Shown here one piece after another: positions 28,126-36,728 of a stretch of DNA of 64,000 bases. The notes beneath the pieces were generated by a model. It ran no database searches. It was not told where the DNA came from and saw only the letters and a list, made by a program, of their open reading frames with translations. Origin of the DNA: Endotrypanum monterogeii. Lineage: Eukaryota; Euglenozoa; Kinetoplastea; Trypanosomatida; Trypanosomatidae. The DNA lies in NCBI GenBank assembly GCA_000333855.2, contig CM007345.1:62001-126000 (forward strand), in the 5' to 3' direction. A program made the translations under genes and the position numbers. Every line of letters begins with the position of its first letter. The first letter of the stretch is position 1.

Positions 28126-28553
28126 TAGCATGGAATACGGCATCAGAGAAAAAAAAAGGTGTCCATGGGAATATTGAGTGTCGCCAATGCCACTTGAAAG
28201 AAATTTATGTGAGTAGGCGGACTGTGTCTCTCAGAACTGGTGCAGAGTTTCCTGTAACACGTGATGACCTAGACCCCTCTCACGAAGACACACAGCCGCG
28301 AGTGTGCCTCGTTCGACACGACGTTCGCTCTTTTTTCTTCGGAGAGAGAAAAAATTATACACCATCCTCTTGCCTACTCTCCGCCGGTTGATTATGTCTG
28401 TGTGTGTATGTGTGTATTCGTAGCAGAAATACGTTCATGGACAACTGCTCACGACTTCGTCTCCCAGTGACAGTGACGTGCTGCCACCAACCCGTGGTCC
28501 AAACCAATAAAATACCCCTCAGAGGGGTTACGCGGCACTGCTACCTCCCCCTC

Positions 28554-28606
28554 CACACACACAAATACACACACAGACACGCACACACACACACACACAC
28601 GCGCGC
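28554..28606. repeat. Imperfect (CA)n array
   Basis: CA units interrupted by AAAT and AGAC variants, ending in a CG run; lies within 30-80 bases of the FCP1-like stop codon, so probably in its 3' UTR. Confidence 0.85.
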
Positions 28607-28633
28607 GAACTGAAACACCACAAAAGCATGAAG

Positions 28634-31600
28634 CTAACGCCGGTCGCGCCGACTCGGTAAGCGATGGTGCACATCGCTACGCGAACCGCGATCTGAGTGG
28701 TCTCTGGTGGATCGACGATGATGTTCACTACGGTCGGCATAATGAGGGCGACGGTGCGAGAGAGATGACGACTCGATGCGTCGCAAGGAAGAACCACCGT
28801 GATGGTCGGTGCGGTGCCGATCACGGTGACGGTAGCTGTCAGTTAACGATGACGCCTCCTCGGGACTGTCCTCGCGGCCACGTTTGGAATGACTGTCGGC
28901 GCGAGTATCGCACCGCGCAGGATGCCGACCACCACTTGCTGCCGAAGTCGAGTCCCTTCCGCGCCTCGGAGACGACTTCGAGTATGCTAGATGCGAGCCT
29001 GATTCGTGGCGATGCGAATCTGCCACACCCTCGCTTACATACACCTCTCTCGATGCCGCCGCGTGGGTTGAGGCGCGCTTTGTCGACTCAGGGGCTTCCC
29101 GTGCGGCCCACAGCGACTGAGCCTCCTCGTGTGACACCTCCGACTGCACCGGAGGTAGCAGGAGGGGAAAGTCCATGACAGTCCTTTGCAGGTCCTCTAA
29201 ACCCACGGAGTCGCTGAGGACAGGGTATATGGGCAGGTGGAGAGAAAGAAATTCAACGAAGTCAATGCGCAGAAAGTCTTTTGCGCCTTTGTGATCGGCG
29301 AACTGGCACTGCACACCGTCCGTGAGGCGTACCACTCCGTTCCCGAGCTCTGCATCGTTGAAAAGCGGCAGTGAGCACAAAAATGCATAAAAATCAGACT
29401 GCTGATCGGTTGTCAAGACAGAGGTCGGTATGAAACATGCGGTGAATTCTCCAGGCAGTACGTCAGCCTTGACGTCTCCAACATCGATTGGTTTTGTCAT
29501 TGGTGGCAGTGGCAGTAAAGAAGAGGGAGGCTTTAACAGAGACCGTGTCGGTGGCGGCACAGCAGGCGGCGGTTCGTCCCGATAGTGCCCCGCCACCATG
29601 TTGGAAGAAAGCAGCGTCGTATCTGTCCGGTCCTCCTCCACCATTGTGGTTGACACCTCTGCACTCTCTCCGTGCTCCATGAGGTGCCGCACAGGTGCTC
29701 GAGTGGCCTTCACACACGCCTCTGCATCCATGAGACCCTTACTGTAACGTAGATTCTCCTGAAGGCCTTGACTACCCTCTCTATCGCTCACCCGGTTGTC
29801 ATGAATGTGAGACATGAGCATCTTTCCTTCCGCGTTGCTCAAATGTTGTCGCCACTCCCTTTCGTCCACCGCCCCCGCAGCGTTGTCTGCCATAGACTCT
29901 GCCGCATTAGCCCCCAGTGTCCTCGCGGGTGGGGCAGGTTCACTCACCTTGACCCCAGCATTGATTTTGGATGCGGTAGCTGTGTCTTTCGTCTTCGCCA
30001 ACTCCTCGTCCTCCTCCGGCGTCACCGACAGGGAAAACACCTCTTCGCCCTCCGTCATGGTGCCCATCGAAGCATGACGCACACCACTAGTTTGGGTGCC
30101 CGCATGGCAATGCAGCGCCTTCAGCTTTTGCTGCTGAACGTAGTCGAAGGAATAAAGGAACTGCGCGGCGATTAACTGCAAATGCGCGAAAACGGCCTCT
30201 TTGTCGCGTCGACGCTCGAAGCGGTACAATGTGATACGACTCAGCTCCGAAGGTGCAGCTGAAAGCTTTAGTGAGTCCAGCGTGCGTCGCGTTACGGATG
30301 TGCCACGTGAGCGTGAAGATGTCGATGACCCATCGACTGACTTCCCGGTCATCGGCAACGGTTGCAGGCGAACGTCGACAACATCGCTGTATATAGGACT
30401 TGTCAGTACCTCCAAGATGGAGGCAGCGGTCACTGTCTTTGAGGACATACCTGGATGGGCACGCTGCACGAGAGCCATCGCGTCATAGCCGTGCTGTGAG
30501 GCGATCGACTGCAACGTCTTCCAGAGAAGAGGTCTGGCATCAGGGGGGGGAAGCAAGGCACAAAGAAGCGTGTCTGTTTTAGCCGCCAACTCTTCTTTGT
30601 TGTTGTCCATTGACCCGGCCTGACCTCCTCCTTCCACCTCGCCAGTGCTGGGTGGAGAAGGCCCTGCCGCGATTTCGATAGGAACTAGTCGGAGCGCCCG
30701 AATGCAACGATACAACCAACGTACTGTCACCGTTACGGCATGTGAAGCCGTGTTGGAGGGAATGATGGTCTCCACTAATGTCGACTGGGCAGCCGTACAC
30801 GATGGAAGTGGTGGGGAAGCGCCTGCAGCGCACGGGACCGAGACCCGAGCACAGGGAGATGAGCAGTCAGCATGGCCATCACCAACCGGTCGCCCTCCGC
30901 TTTTGCTGCGTGAGACAGATATACGGTCCTCACTCTCCTCGTCGCTGGAGTCTGTTTCGGTGCTATCAACCACAGCGCCTGAACCCACACTTTCGCTTTC
31001 GCTACCGTCTCCTGAGGAAGACGTGAGGGAAGACAGACTGGATGAGGTCGTGCTCGACGATCCATCGCGTTGAACAGGAAGGGGAGGGGGAAGGAGTACA
31101 TGTGTAGCCTCAGTCGCCGTATGCACAATATGACCACCATGTCTGCTGATCAACTGCATCAAGTCAGCTCTTGTGTCAGTGCCCTCGACAAAGAATCGGC
31201 AGAAGGCGAAAACCGTAGTGTTACTGAGTGCAACACAGCTGGCGATGGACGAGGACGGGTAGCGGAGGTACCACTCAGAGAAAAAAATACAGCGAGAAAG
31301 TGCGTAGAGCAACTCCATCGAATCTGCCATGTCTTTTCCCTCCCTCGTATGGCACACTTCGACATGCTGCAGCATCGTTGCGTTGCTCCAACGCGATGCG
31401 TCATCGATGACGAGGACGGTGCGGGCGTAGTCTGCAGGATCCACGCCGAGGCTACTAAAGCTGAACTGTGATGAGCCCGGTGAGATTGAGATACGTCTGG
31501 CATCGGCGAAGAAATTCACCCATCCAAAAGACTTGAGTATCGTCGCTGTGTCTTCCTTGCACCATGGCGTCATGAGGTGAATCCTGTTACCGGATGAAAA

Positions 31601-31831
31601 AAGAACCTGCAAAAAAAGCGTCGCGTTGGGTAAAACGCAGACGGGGGTCAGTCGCCGCTCTCGAGTGAACTGCAGGCGACGCACGACTGGATTACCTGGT
31701 CTTTTTACCGCCGATGCACTGTGAGCAGAATCACAAGTCACGGATGCTGCGCCATCGTCGCACAGGGAAGGGGGGATGGCAAAAGAAACAAGTGTTTCAA
31801 TCGAAACAAAAAACATTAACCCACCCCACAT
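28634..31831 (-). CDS. FCP1-like HAD pseudophosphatase with BRCT domain and RS-rich tail
   Basis: 1065 residues. Order and spacing recall FCP1, the phosphatase of the RNA polymerase II C-terminal domain: an FCPH/HAD-like region (about 5-185), then a BRCT domain. The DLDxTLV position reads VSIETLV (9-15), so both catalytic aspartates are replaced (V9, I11) while T13 is kept. The later acidic motif VLVIDD (139-144) is present. The BRCT begins near 204 (GGHIVHTATEATHVLL, 232-247) and resumes with VTVRWLYRCIRALRLVP (368-384, conserved Trp), split by about 110 residues of Ser/acidic low complexity. The middle is mostly disordered with a basic helix near 550. The last 120 residues are rich in Arg-Ser, His-Arg and Arg-Asp pairs, like splicing-factor RS tails. 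It is probably nuclear. The fold assignment is inference; the gene itself is secure. Confidence 0.85.
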   Translation of the reverse strand: MWGGLMFFVSIETLVSFAIPPSLCDDGAASVTCDSAHSASAVKRPGNPVVRRLQFTRERRLTPVCVLPNATLFLQVLFSSGNRIHLMTPWCKEDTATILKSFGWVNFFADARRISISPGSSQFSFSSLGVDPADYARTVLVIDDASRWSNATMLQHVEVCHTREGKDMADSMELLYALSRCIFFSEWYLRYPSSSIASCVALSNTTVFAFCRFFVEGTDTRADLMQLISRHGGHIVHTATEATHVLLPPPLPVQRDGSSSTTSSSLSSLTSSSGDGSESESVGSGAVVDSTETDSSDEESEDRISVSRSKSGGRPVGDGHADCSSPCARVSVPCAAGASPPLPSCTAAQSTLVETIIPSNTASHAVTVTVRWLYRCIRALRLVPIEIAAGPSPPSTGEVEGGGQAGSMDNNKEELAAKTDTLLCALLPPPDARPLLWKTLQSIASQHGYDAMALVQRAHPGMSSKTVTAASILEVLTSPIYSDVVDVRLQPLPMTGKSVDGSSTSSRSRGTSVTRRTLDSLKLSAAPSELSRITLYRFERRRDKEAVFAHLQLIAAQFLYSFDYVQQQKLKALHCHAGTQTSGVRHASMGTMTEGEEVFSLSVTPEEDEELAKTKDTATASKINAGVKVSEPAPPARTLGANAAESMADNAAGAVDEREWRQHLSNAEGKMLMSHIHDNRVSDREGSQGLQENLRYSKGLMDAEACVKATRAPVRHLMEHGESAEVSTTMVEEDRTDTTLLSSNMVAGHYRDEPPPAVPPPTRSLLKPPSSLLPLPPMTKPIDVGDVKADVLPGEFTACFIPTSVLTTDQQSDFYAFLCSLPLFNDAELGNGVVRLTDGVQCQFADHKGAKDFLRIDFVEFLSLHLPIYPVLSDSVGLEDLQRTVMDFPLLLPPVQSEVSHEEAQSLWAAREAPESTKRASTHAAASREVYVSEGVADSHRHESGSHLAYSKSSPRRGRDSTSAASGGRHPARCDTRADSHSKRGREDSPEEASSLTDSYRHRDRHRTDHHGGSSLRRIESSSLSHRRPHYADRSEHHRRSTRDHSDRGSRSDVHHRLPSRRDRR

Positions 31832-32240
31832 CGTACGGAGGGAAGGGGGCTCTGCTCACCAACCTCTCCACCCTTACCTCTTTCACCTCTTTATTGAACT
31901 ATTATTTCTGTCTTTGCACCTGTGGAGAAAGTGTGCACGCCTCCCTGCCGCCCTCTACGTTGATGTGTGGGTGTTCTGGTATCGGATGATATATATATAT
32001 ATATATATATATCAAAACGTTTGGTTCCTTATGTTAATGCGAGCGTATATGGGCGATTGTTTCCCTCATCTTCTCATTCATCTTTGTGGGTTCCGGTTGT
32101 GGAGCCCGCTGCACGCCACGCGTGATGGACAAGCGCTCGTCAAGGAAGATATCGGGAGAAGATAACAGAAAGGGACATATTACGTGTAAATGCAGAGCGA
32201 GATTAGTAAAGATAGTGTGACCATCCCTCCAGACACACGC

Positions 32241-32282
<42 letters not shown>

Positions 32283-32647
32283 CAAACAAAAAAAAAGATA
32301 TAATCTCAGACGTACAAGAATACACACATACGTACATATAGAGATACGAATATATGCGAAGGTCAATGGAGAGGAAGCGATGCCAGGTGGGCATTGCGAG
32401 ATAACAGGATCAGGTAGCTACACAGCGAAGGACTGAGCACGGCGAACAACGGTGTGCACTTGTCAATGTCTCCGTTCCGTACTTTTGTTTGTATTTTTAG
32501 CGTAATTCTTTTTCGTTTCATGCACATCAAAAAACAATAAAGGTCTAGGAAGTAGAGGGACAAAGACAACTCGAAATAAGATGACACATGATGTGCACGT
32601 GAAGATCAAAAAATTGAGGATCCGCACACTCGTAGCCTTGAGCGTGG
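31832..32647. other. Intergenic spacer
   Basis: No gene is supported. It holds an (AT)n array (31989-32012) and a (CA)n array (32250-32279). Confidence 0.6.
32250..32279. repeat. (CA)n microsatellite
   Basis: About 30 bases of CA preceded by imperfect ACATAC units. Confidence 0.9.
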
Positions 32648-33199
32648 TCACGAGTAGATCAGCCCTGCCTGTCTCATGCCACGCCCGATCACCATGAACG
32701 ACATCGTCACCGTACCACCCGTCACTGTGTGCAATTTAAAACGCTGCTCATTATCGGCAATGAGCGAGTTATCGCGGAGAACAGGGTAGCCACCCATCAG
32801 TGACAAACGCAGCCCTTGCCAAATGCGGCCAAAGGCGCTGGAGCTCCACAAATTCGGCTTCCATGTCGACAACTGAAGCTCCTGTTCTCCACCGCCAGGC
32901 ATGGGTAGGTAAGCGGTGCCATAGCCGCCGATATCTTTGCAGCCGTAGTCGTCTAGCTGCCACACCTGGAGAGCAATTTTGGGCCACCCATGGACGCTGC
33001 TAAAGCTGTAATGTACATCAATCGGATGGTTCCATGTAATGCCATTGTCGCCGCTTCGCATAACATGTGTGGTGCCGGAGGTACGTCCCTCGACGGCGGT
33101 CCACTCCGCCCCTGTAATGATCTCGTAGCTGCAAAAATAACTGCTGTTGCCAAAGTCATGGCCACTCTGTATTTCACCGATGATGTGCAGTTCAGACAT
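32648..33199 (-). CDS. B9D2: B9 domain-containing protein 2 (B9D2)
   Basis: 183 residues with an ATG start (MSELHIIGEIQSG). The whole protein is a B9 domain closely matching B9D2: the N-terminal strand LHIIGEI, then FCSYEIITGAEW, WNHPIDVHYSF, HGWPKIALQVW and DIGGYGTAYLP, and the C-terminal GGTVTM strand all appear in order and the length is standard. B9D2 works with B9D1 and MKS1 in the ciliary transition zone, where the complex gates entry of membrane proteins to the flagellum. No truncation was seen. A strong candidate acceptor lies 34 bases upstream. Confidence 0.95.
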   Translation of the reverse strand: MSELHIIGEIQSGHDFGNSSYFCSYEIITGAEWTAVEGRTSGTTHVMRSGDNGITWNHPIDVHYSFSSVHGWPKIALQVWQLDDYGCKDIGGYGTAYLPMPGGGEQELQLSTWKPNLWSSSAFGRIWQGLRLSLMGGYPVLRDNSLIADNEQRFKLHTVTGGTVTMSFMVIGRGMRQAGLIYS

Positions 33200-34592
33200 G
33201 GCGAGTGCACACCGAGTACTTTCAAAGGCAGATCTGCGGAGAAGATAAGGGGTGGAGTGGGTACGAAGGAGCAGCGCCCATCAGACACGAGGGCTTCACC
33301 TCGACTCCAACGGTGACGGAGCACGGCGTACGTGTAGGGGTATAGGTGTGTAGGGCTGTAGGGGTGTCTATGGATAAAGGGGCGCAGCGCGGGTTGACAG
33401 CAATCGCGTCGTGTTGTCGTTTTCTCTCCTGCCGCTCCACAACCCTCAGTGATGTACAGGTTTGAGTGTCCTACCGGACGCCCTTCTATGAATGTTATGT
33501 GCTCACGTATGTGTTGTATGTGGAGTTGATGGGCCCGCGCGTACTTTTTGGAGGTACCCCTCGAGCGGATAATCAGGTTTATCCGCTTGCTCGGCCTGGT
33601 GGTTGTCTCCACAGCTGCACTACTCTGGAGCTGGCGTGTTCACTCGTGGGTGAGGTCGCAGTAGGGGGTACGCAGAGAGCTGCACCCTACACCGGTGATT
33701 CGGACCATCGAGAGTAAAACATAGAAGAGTAGTGGAAGATAATTAAAAAAAAAAAAAGTGACGCAGAAGTTGATGCAGTGATACATATGTATATATGTTT
33801 GAGCACACCGCATCCAGTGGGGGGGGGGAGGGGGGGAGGGGGAGAGAGAGCAAGGACTGATGAGTGCTCTCACAATCCATCAGTGGATTACACCTTCGTC
33901 AGCTTCGGATGGGAGAGATGTGTTCCAAAGTAATCACATCGAGGTGCCCACCCGCCCCCCCCGCCCCCCCTTCTACCCCGAGGCCCAGATTTAATATCGA
34001 GGTCACTAATGCTTTGCGTGTCAAGTTGGATTTCCTCCTCCCCTCCGTCTAACCGTTTAGCTCCATCACTACCACCAACACCAAAAAAAAAACAGCGTCT
34101 AGGTCCCCCAGCTACGGGGGACACAATGATCATGTCTACGGCAGCAGAAAAAAAATATTTTCAGTCGGTAATTGACTTGGTACTTCCCCAGTACGAAAGA
34201 TCTTCTAGAATTGACCCTGAGTGGAGGCAACGGCGCGCTCAGAACAAATACGGGTGCAGCAAAAAAAAAAAAGAAAATTAACCTCTATCGGTCACACAAG
34301 AGTCAGGCAGATGTGTATCTGCCTTGGGTCGATGATGCATAAGTCCAACAAGAGCCGCATCATCGCCGCAGCGCTTGGCATACCGGGTTTTGGCGGGAAA
34401 TCCCAAGTCTACGGGGAAGAAAAGGAGGATGATGACAAGGATAATCTGCGTCTGCGGACCCCCATACACACTTCCGACGAAATGATTCACTTGCGCGTCG
34501 CCTCTTTCCAGAAGGCCGGAAACGGTGACATCTTCCCGCTGATCGAAAAGGCAGGGAAGAGAAGGGACAGCAGCAGCCGGTCAGGAGTGCAG
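33200..34592. other. Intergenic spacer, 1.4 kb
   Basis: No gene is supported. It has G-rich and C-rich runs (about 33820-33843 and 33951-33970) and A runs (33746-33758, 34260-34272). Confidence 0.55.
33234..33235 (-). promoter_or_regulatory. Candidate spliced-leader acceptor AG for B9D2
   Basis: The coding strand reads a pyrimidine tract ending CTTATCTTCTCCGCAG, giving a 5' UTR of about 34 bases before the ATG at 33199. Confidence 0.6.
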
Positions 34593-36728
34593 CTAGATGG
34601 GGCACAGAAGTTCCGCACCATCCATCTCGGAAGAGAAAAGGACGACAGGGAACAGTGGCGCTGGGTGGCGTGCGGGAACAAATCGAAACGCGACACCCAT
34701 CGAGACGCCTTGAACAAAAAATTCCAGCTGCCTCAGTTCGAGGTCCAGCCGCGCTGCCAGCTCCACCCCAGGCGCGAACGGAACACCATACGGTATTTCT
34801 GCATCTGAGGAAGTGCTGCTGCGCACCCCTTGCGCGATCGCCCCTGTAGAGTGGTAAAGAAACGCGGGTGCCTCTGTGCCGTAGCCTGTGAAGGAGCGAG
34901 TAGCAAATCCAAAGGCCAGTGCAGGTACGCGATGTGCCTGTGCATCACCTTTTTGACCACGCGGCTGCGGTGCGAAGGTGTTACGCTTCGTCAGCGGGGA
35001 CATCCAGTGGAATGCAAAAAAAAGACAGCCGCGCGCTACACCGTGGGTTCCCAGAGCGTAAAAAGGAATAACCAAACGGTGCAACATCTCAACCAGCCGC
35101 CCTTTATACTCATTCTCCATCAGCGCCAAAGCGTCCGTGGCGTCCGCCCGACAGATGCGACCGTCGCTAGAGAGGGCGATGTTCCCGCTGTGTGCGAGAT
35201 CCCAGCGGAGTCGCCGCACGTAGCCACGCGGGAAGGTCGGGGCTGTGTCGGTGCAAGACCCAGACAACGGTGTGCGCTGTACAAGTGAGAGCTTGGCACT
35301 CGGATGACGATGATTTGTCAACAGCGATGATACTTTTGAGTTGAATGTTTCCATCGGCTCGTCAGAAGGGCCAGGCGGCGGTGGTGGTGGTGTTGGGCGT
35401 GACCGTAACGCCAGCGGCGCGCTAGGCGAGAAATCTGGGGTCGTTAGAGGGCCGCGCCGCTGATGTGCTCGGCGTGCTTCAATGGAGGCTTGTTCGAGTA
35501 AAACCCCGGCGCCGCTGGATAGATTGAGAGCTTCACGAATACGAGCTAGCTTCTGCCGGTAGGCGTCGTACAACCGCTCATCCTCCCCTTGAGTGCTGCA
35601 AGCCTCTCGATGCAGAGGACCTCTAGTGGGATACGACGATGACGATGTCACTGCCGTGTCGTCTTTGTAGAAGGGCGGCGGTGGTGCCAAACGCCGCGGG
35701 GAATTGGGCTCTCTGGTATGCACAGCGAGCAGTGTCGGAGAGGGCAGCGAAACACCAGCACCTGACATGTGCGCCGAGACACATCGCTCCTCAGCAGAAG
35801 AAGATGGTCTTGTCTCCTCTGTGAGACCACATGATGGTGGTGCAGAGTTGGGAGGACTCGTTTTCTGAGAAAGGCGCTGTGGGAGCGACACTGCATCCTC
35901 CCCATCCCAGTCACGAGCAGAAGCACCGGTCGCCGGCAGTGAGGATGATGGAAACGAGTGCAGCAGAACACCGTCCTGCTGTGACCTCGCGTACCCTTCA
36001 CCACCAGCGCTGAGCTCACCTACATCGCTGTAGCTCTCACGCACCCGTCGCCGGGCCTGCAGATGCGCAGATGGGGGTGAGGGAGAGCTCGGCGGTGCCA
36101 GCGCCTCCGCCGAGAAAGCACGCAGCTCCTCAGCGAGCTCCTCGTTCCTCGGACCCAGCGTAGGTGAAGGAGAAGCCTCCACCGCACAATCCTGCGCTGA
36201 GCAGTCGAACGAGTCCGTAGAAGGCGAGCGGCATGGCGCTATCGATGCTGGAGACCGTGTGGCAGAAGTGTGCGATGATAGGCGAGCTGCCAGTTGTTGC
36301 CGCTGCTCCTCAGCGAGCTCTCGTTCGAGTTGCAGTATGTGTCGCTGCCGCTCTGCTTCGAAGCGCACTGCATTTGCACGGGACTCGACTGACAGCGCCG
36401 CTTCCCTTGCGGGGTCGAGTACCGTGGATGGGGGTATCCAGCTGCCATACATATAAGGCTTGTATGGCAGTGGTGGTGATGCAGACGGTGTAGCTGAGAC
36501 GGCATCGTAGGTATAGACGTCTGATGGATACGCAGAGGGGTATACTGTCGATAGGCTTTGAGCGCTGTACAAAGTCGGCGTCGTCCTTACTGTGTGAGCC
36601 AGCAACTCCGACGCATCGCGCTGAGGGGACGGTGTGCCGCGGCGCCGAATCGCTGAGGGCAGCGGGGATAGCGGTCCTTCGCTGTTGCCGAAGGATAGGG
36701 GGGAAAGAACACCCTCCTCCGATATCAT
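34593..36728 (-). CDS. SPRY-domain protein with long Ser/Pro-rich N-terminus
   Basis: 711 residues. The first 480 or so are Ser/Pro/Ala-rich and probably disordered, apart from a charged helix (about 113-150, ARANAVRFEAERQRHILQ-like) and a shorter helix near 390-425. The last 200 residues form a SPRY domain: a strand at RRLRWDLAHSGNIALSSDG, then LAFGFATRSF, IPYGVPFAPGVELAARLDLE, LEFFVQGVSMGVAFRFV and PLFPVVLFSS, matching the family's 'GDvIGvxlDldxxxlsFfxNGxxxGvAF' core. SPRY domains bind protein partners, often in ubiquitin ligases or Ran-binding scaffolds, but no RING, LisH or CTLH is present. The frame opens one codon earlier with GTG; the adjacent ATG at 36728 is taken as the start. Confidence 0.87.
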   Translation of the reverse strand: MISEEGVLSPLSFGNSEGPLSPLPSAIRRRGTPSPQRDASELLAHTVRTTPTLYSAQSLSTVYPSAYPSDVYTYDAVSATPSASPPLPYKPYMYGSWIPPSTVLDPAREAALSVESRANAVRFEAERQRHILQLERELAEEQRQQLAARLSSHTSATRSPASIAPCRSPSTDSFDCSAQDCAVEASPSPTLGPRNEELAEELRAFSAEALAPPSSPSPPSAHLQARRRVRESYSDVGELSAGGEGYARSQQDGVLLHSFPSSSLPATGASARDWDGEDAVSLPQRLSQKTSPPNSAPPSCGLTEETRPSSSAEERCVSAHMSGAGVSLPSPTLLAVHTREPNSPRRLAPPPPFYKDDTAVTSSSSYPTRGPLHREACSTQGEDERLYDAYRQKLARIREALNLSSGAGVLLEQASIEARRAHQRRGPLTTPDFSPSAPLALRSRPTPPPPPPGPSDEPMETFNSKVSSLLTNHRHPSAKLSLVQRTPLSGSCTDTAPTFPRGYVRRLRWDLAHSGNIALSSDGRICRADATDALALMENEYKGRLVEMLHRLVIPFYALGTHGVARGCLFFAFHWMSPLTKRNTFAPQPRGQKGDAQAHRVPALAFGFATRSFTGYGTEAPAFLYHSTGAIAQGVRSSTSSDAEIPYGVPFAPGVELAARLDLELRQLEFFVQGVSMGVAFRFVPARHPAPLFPVVLFSSEMDGAELLCPI

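Larger units (their letters stand above)
27812..28633. other. Intergenic spacer
   Basis: No gene is supported. Repeats: (TG)n at 27830-27847, (CA)n-(TA)n at 28090-28125, and a long imperfect CA array at 28554-28606 just 3' of the FCP1-like gene. Confidence 0.6.

Noticed and set aside
28554..28606. CA array considered as part of a CRISPR-like or telomeric repeat
   Set aside because: It is a simple dinucleotide repeat without spacers, and not the TTAGGG telomere unit.
34221..34808. 195-residue plus-strand frame
   Set aside because: It overlaps the SPRY gene in antisense and has no domain; coding evidence supports the minus strand.
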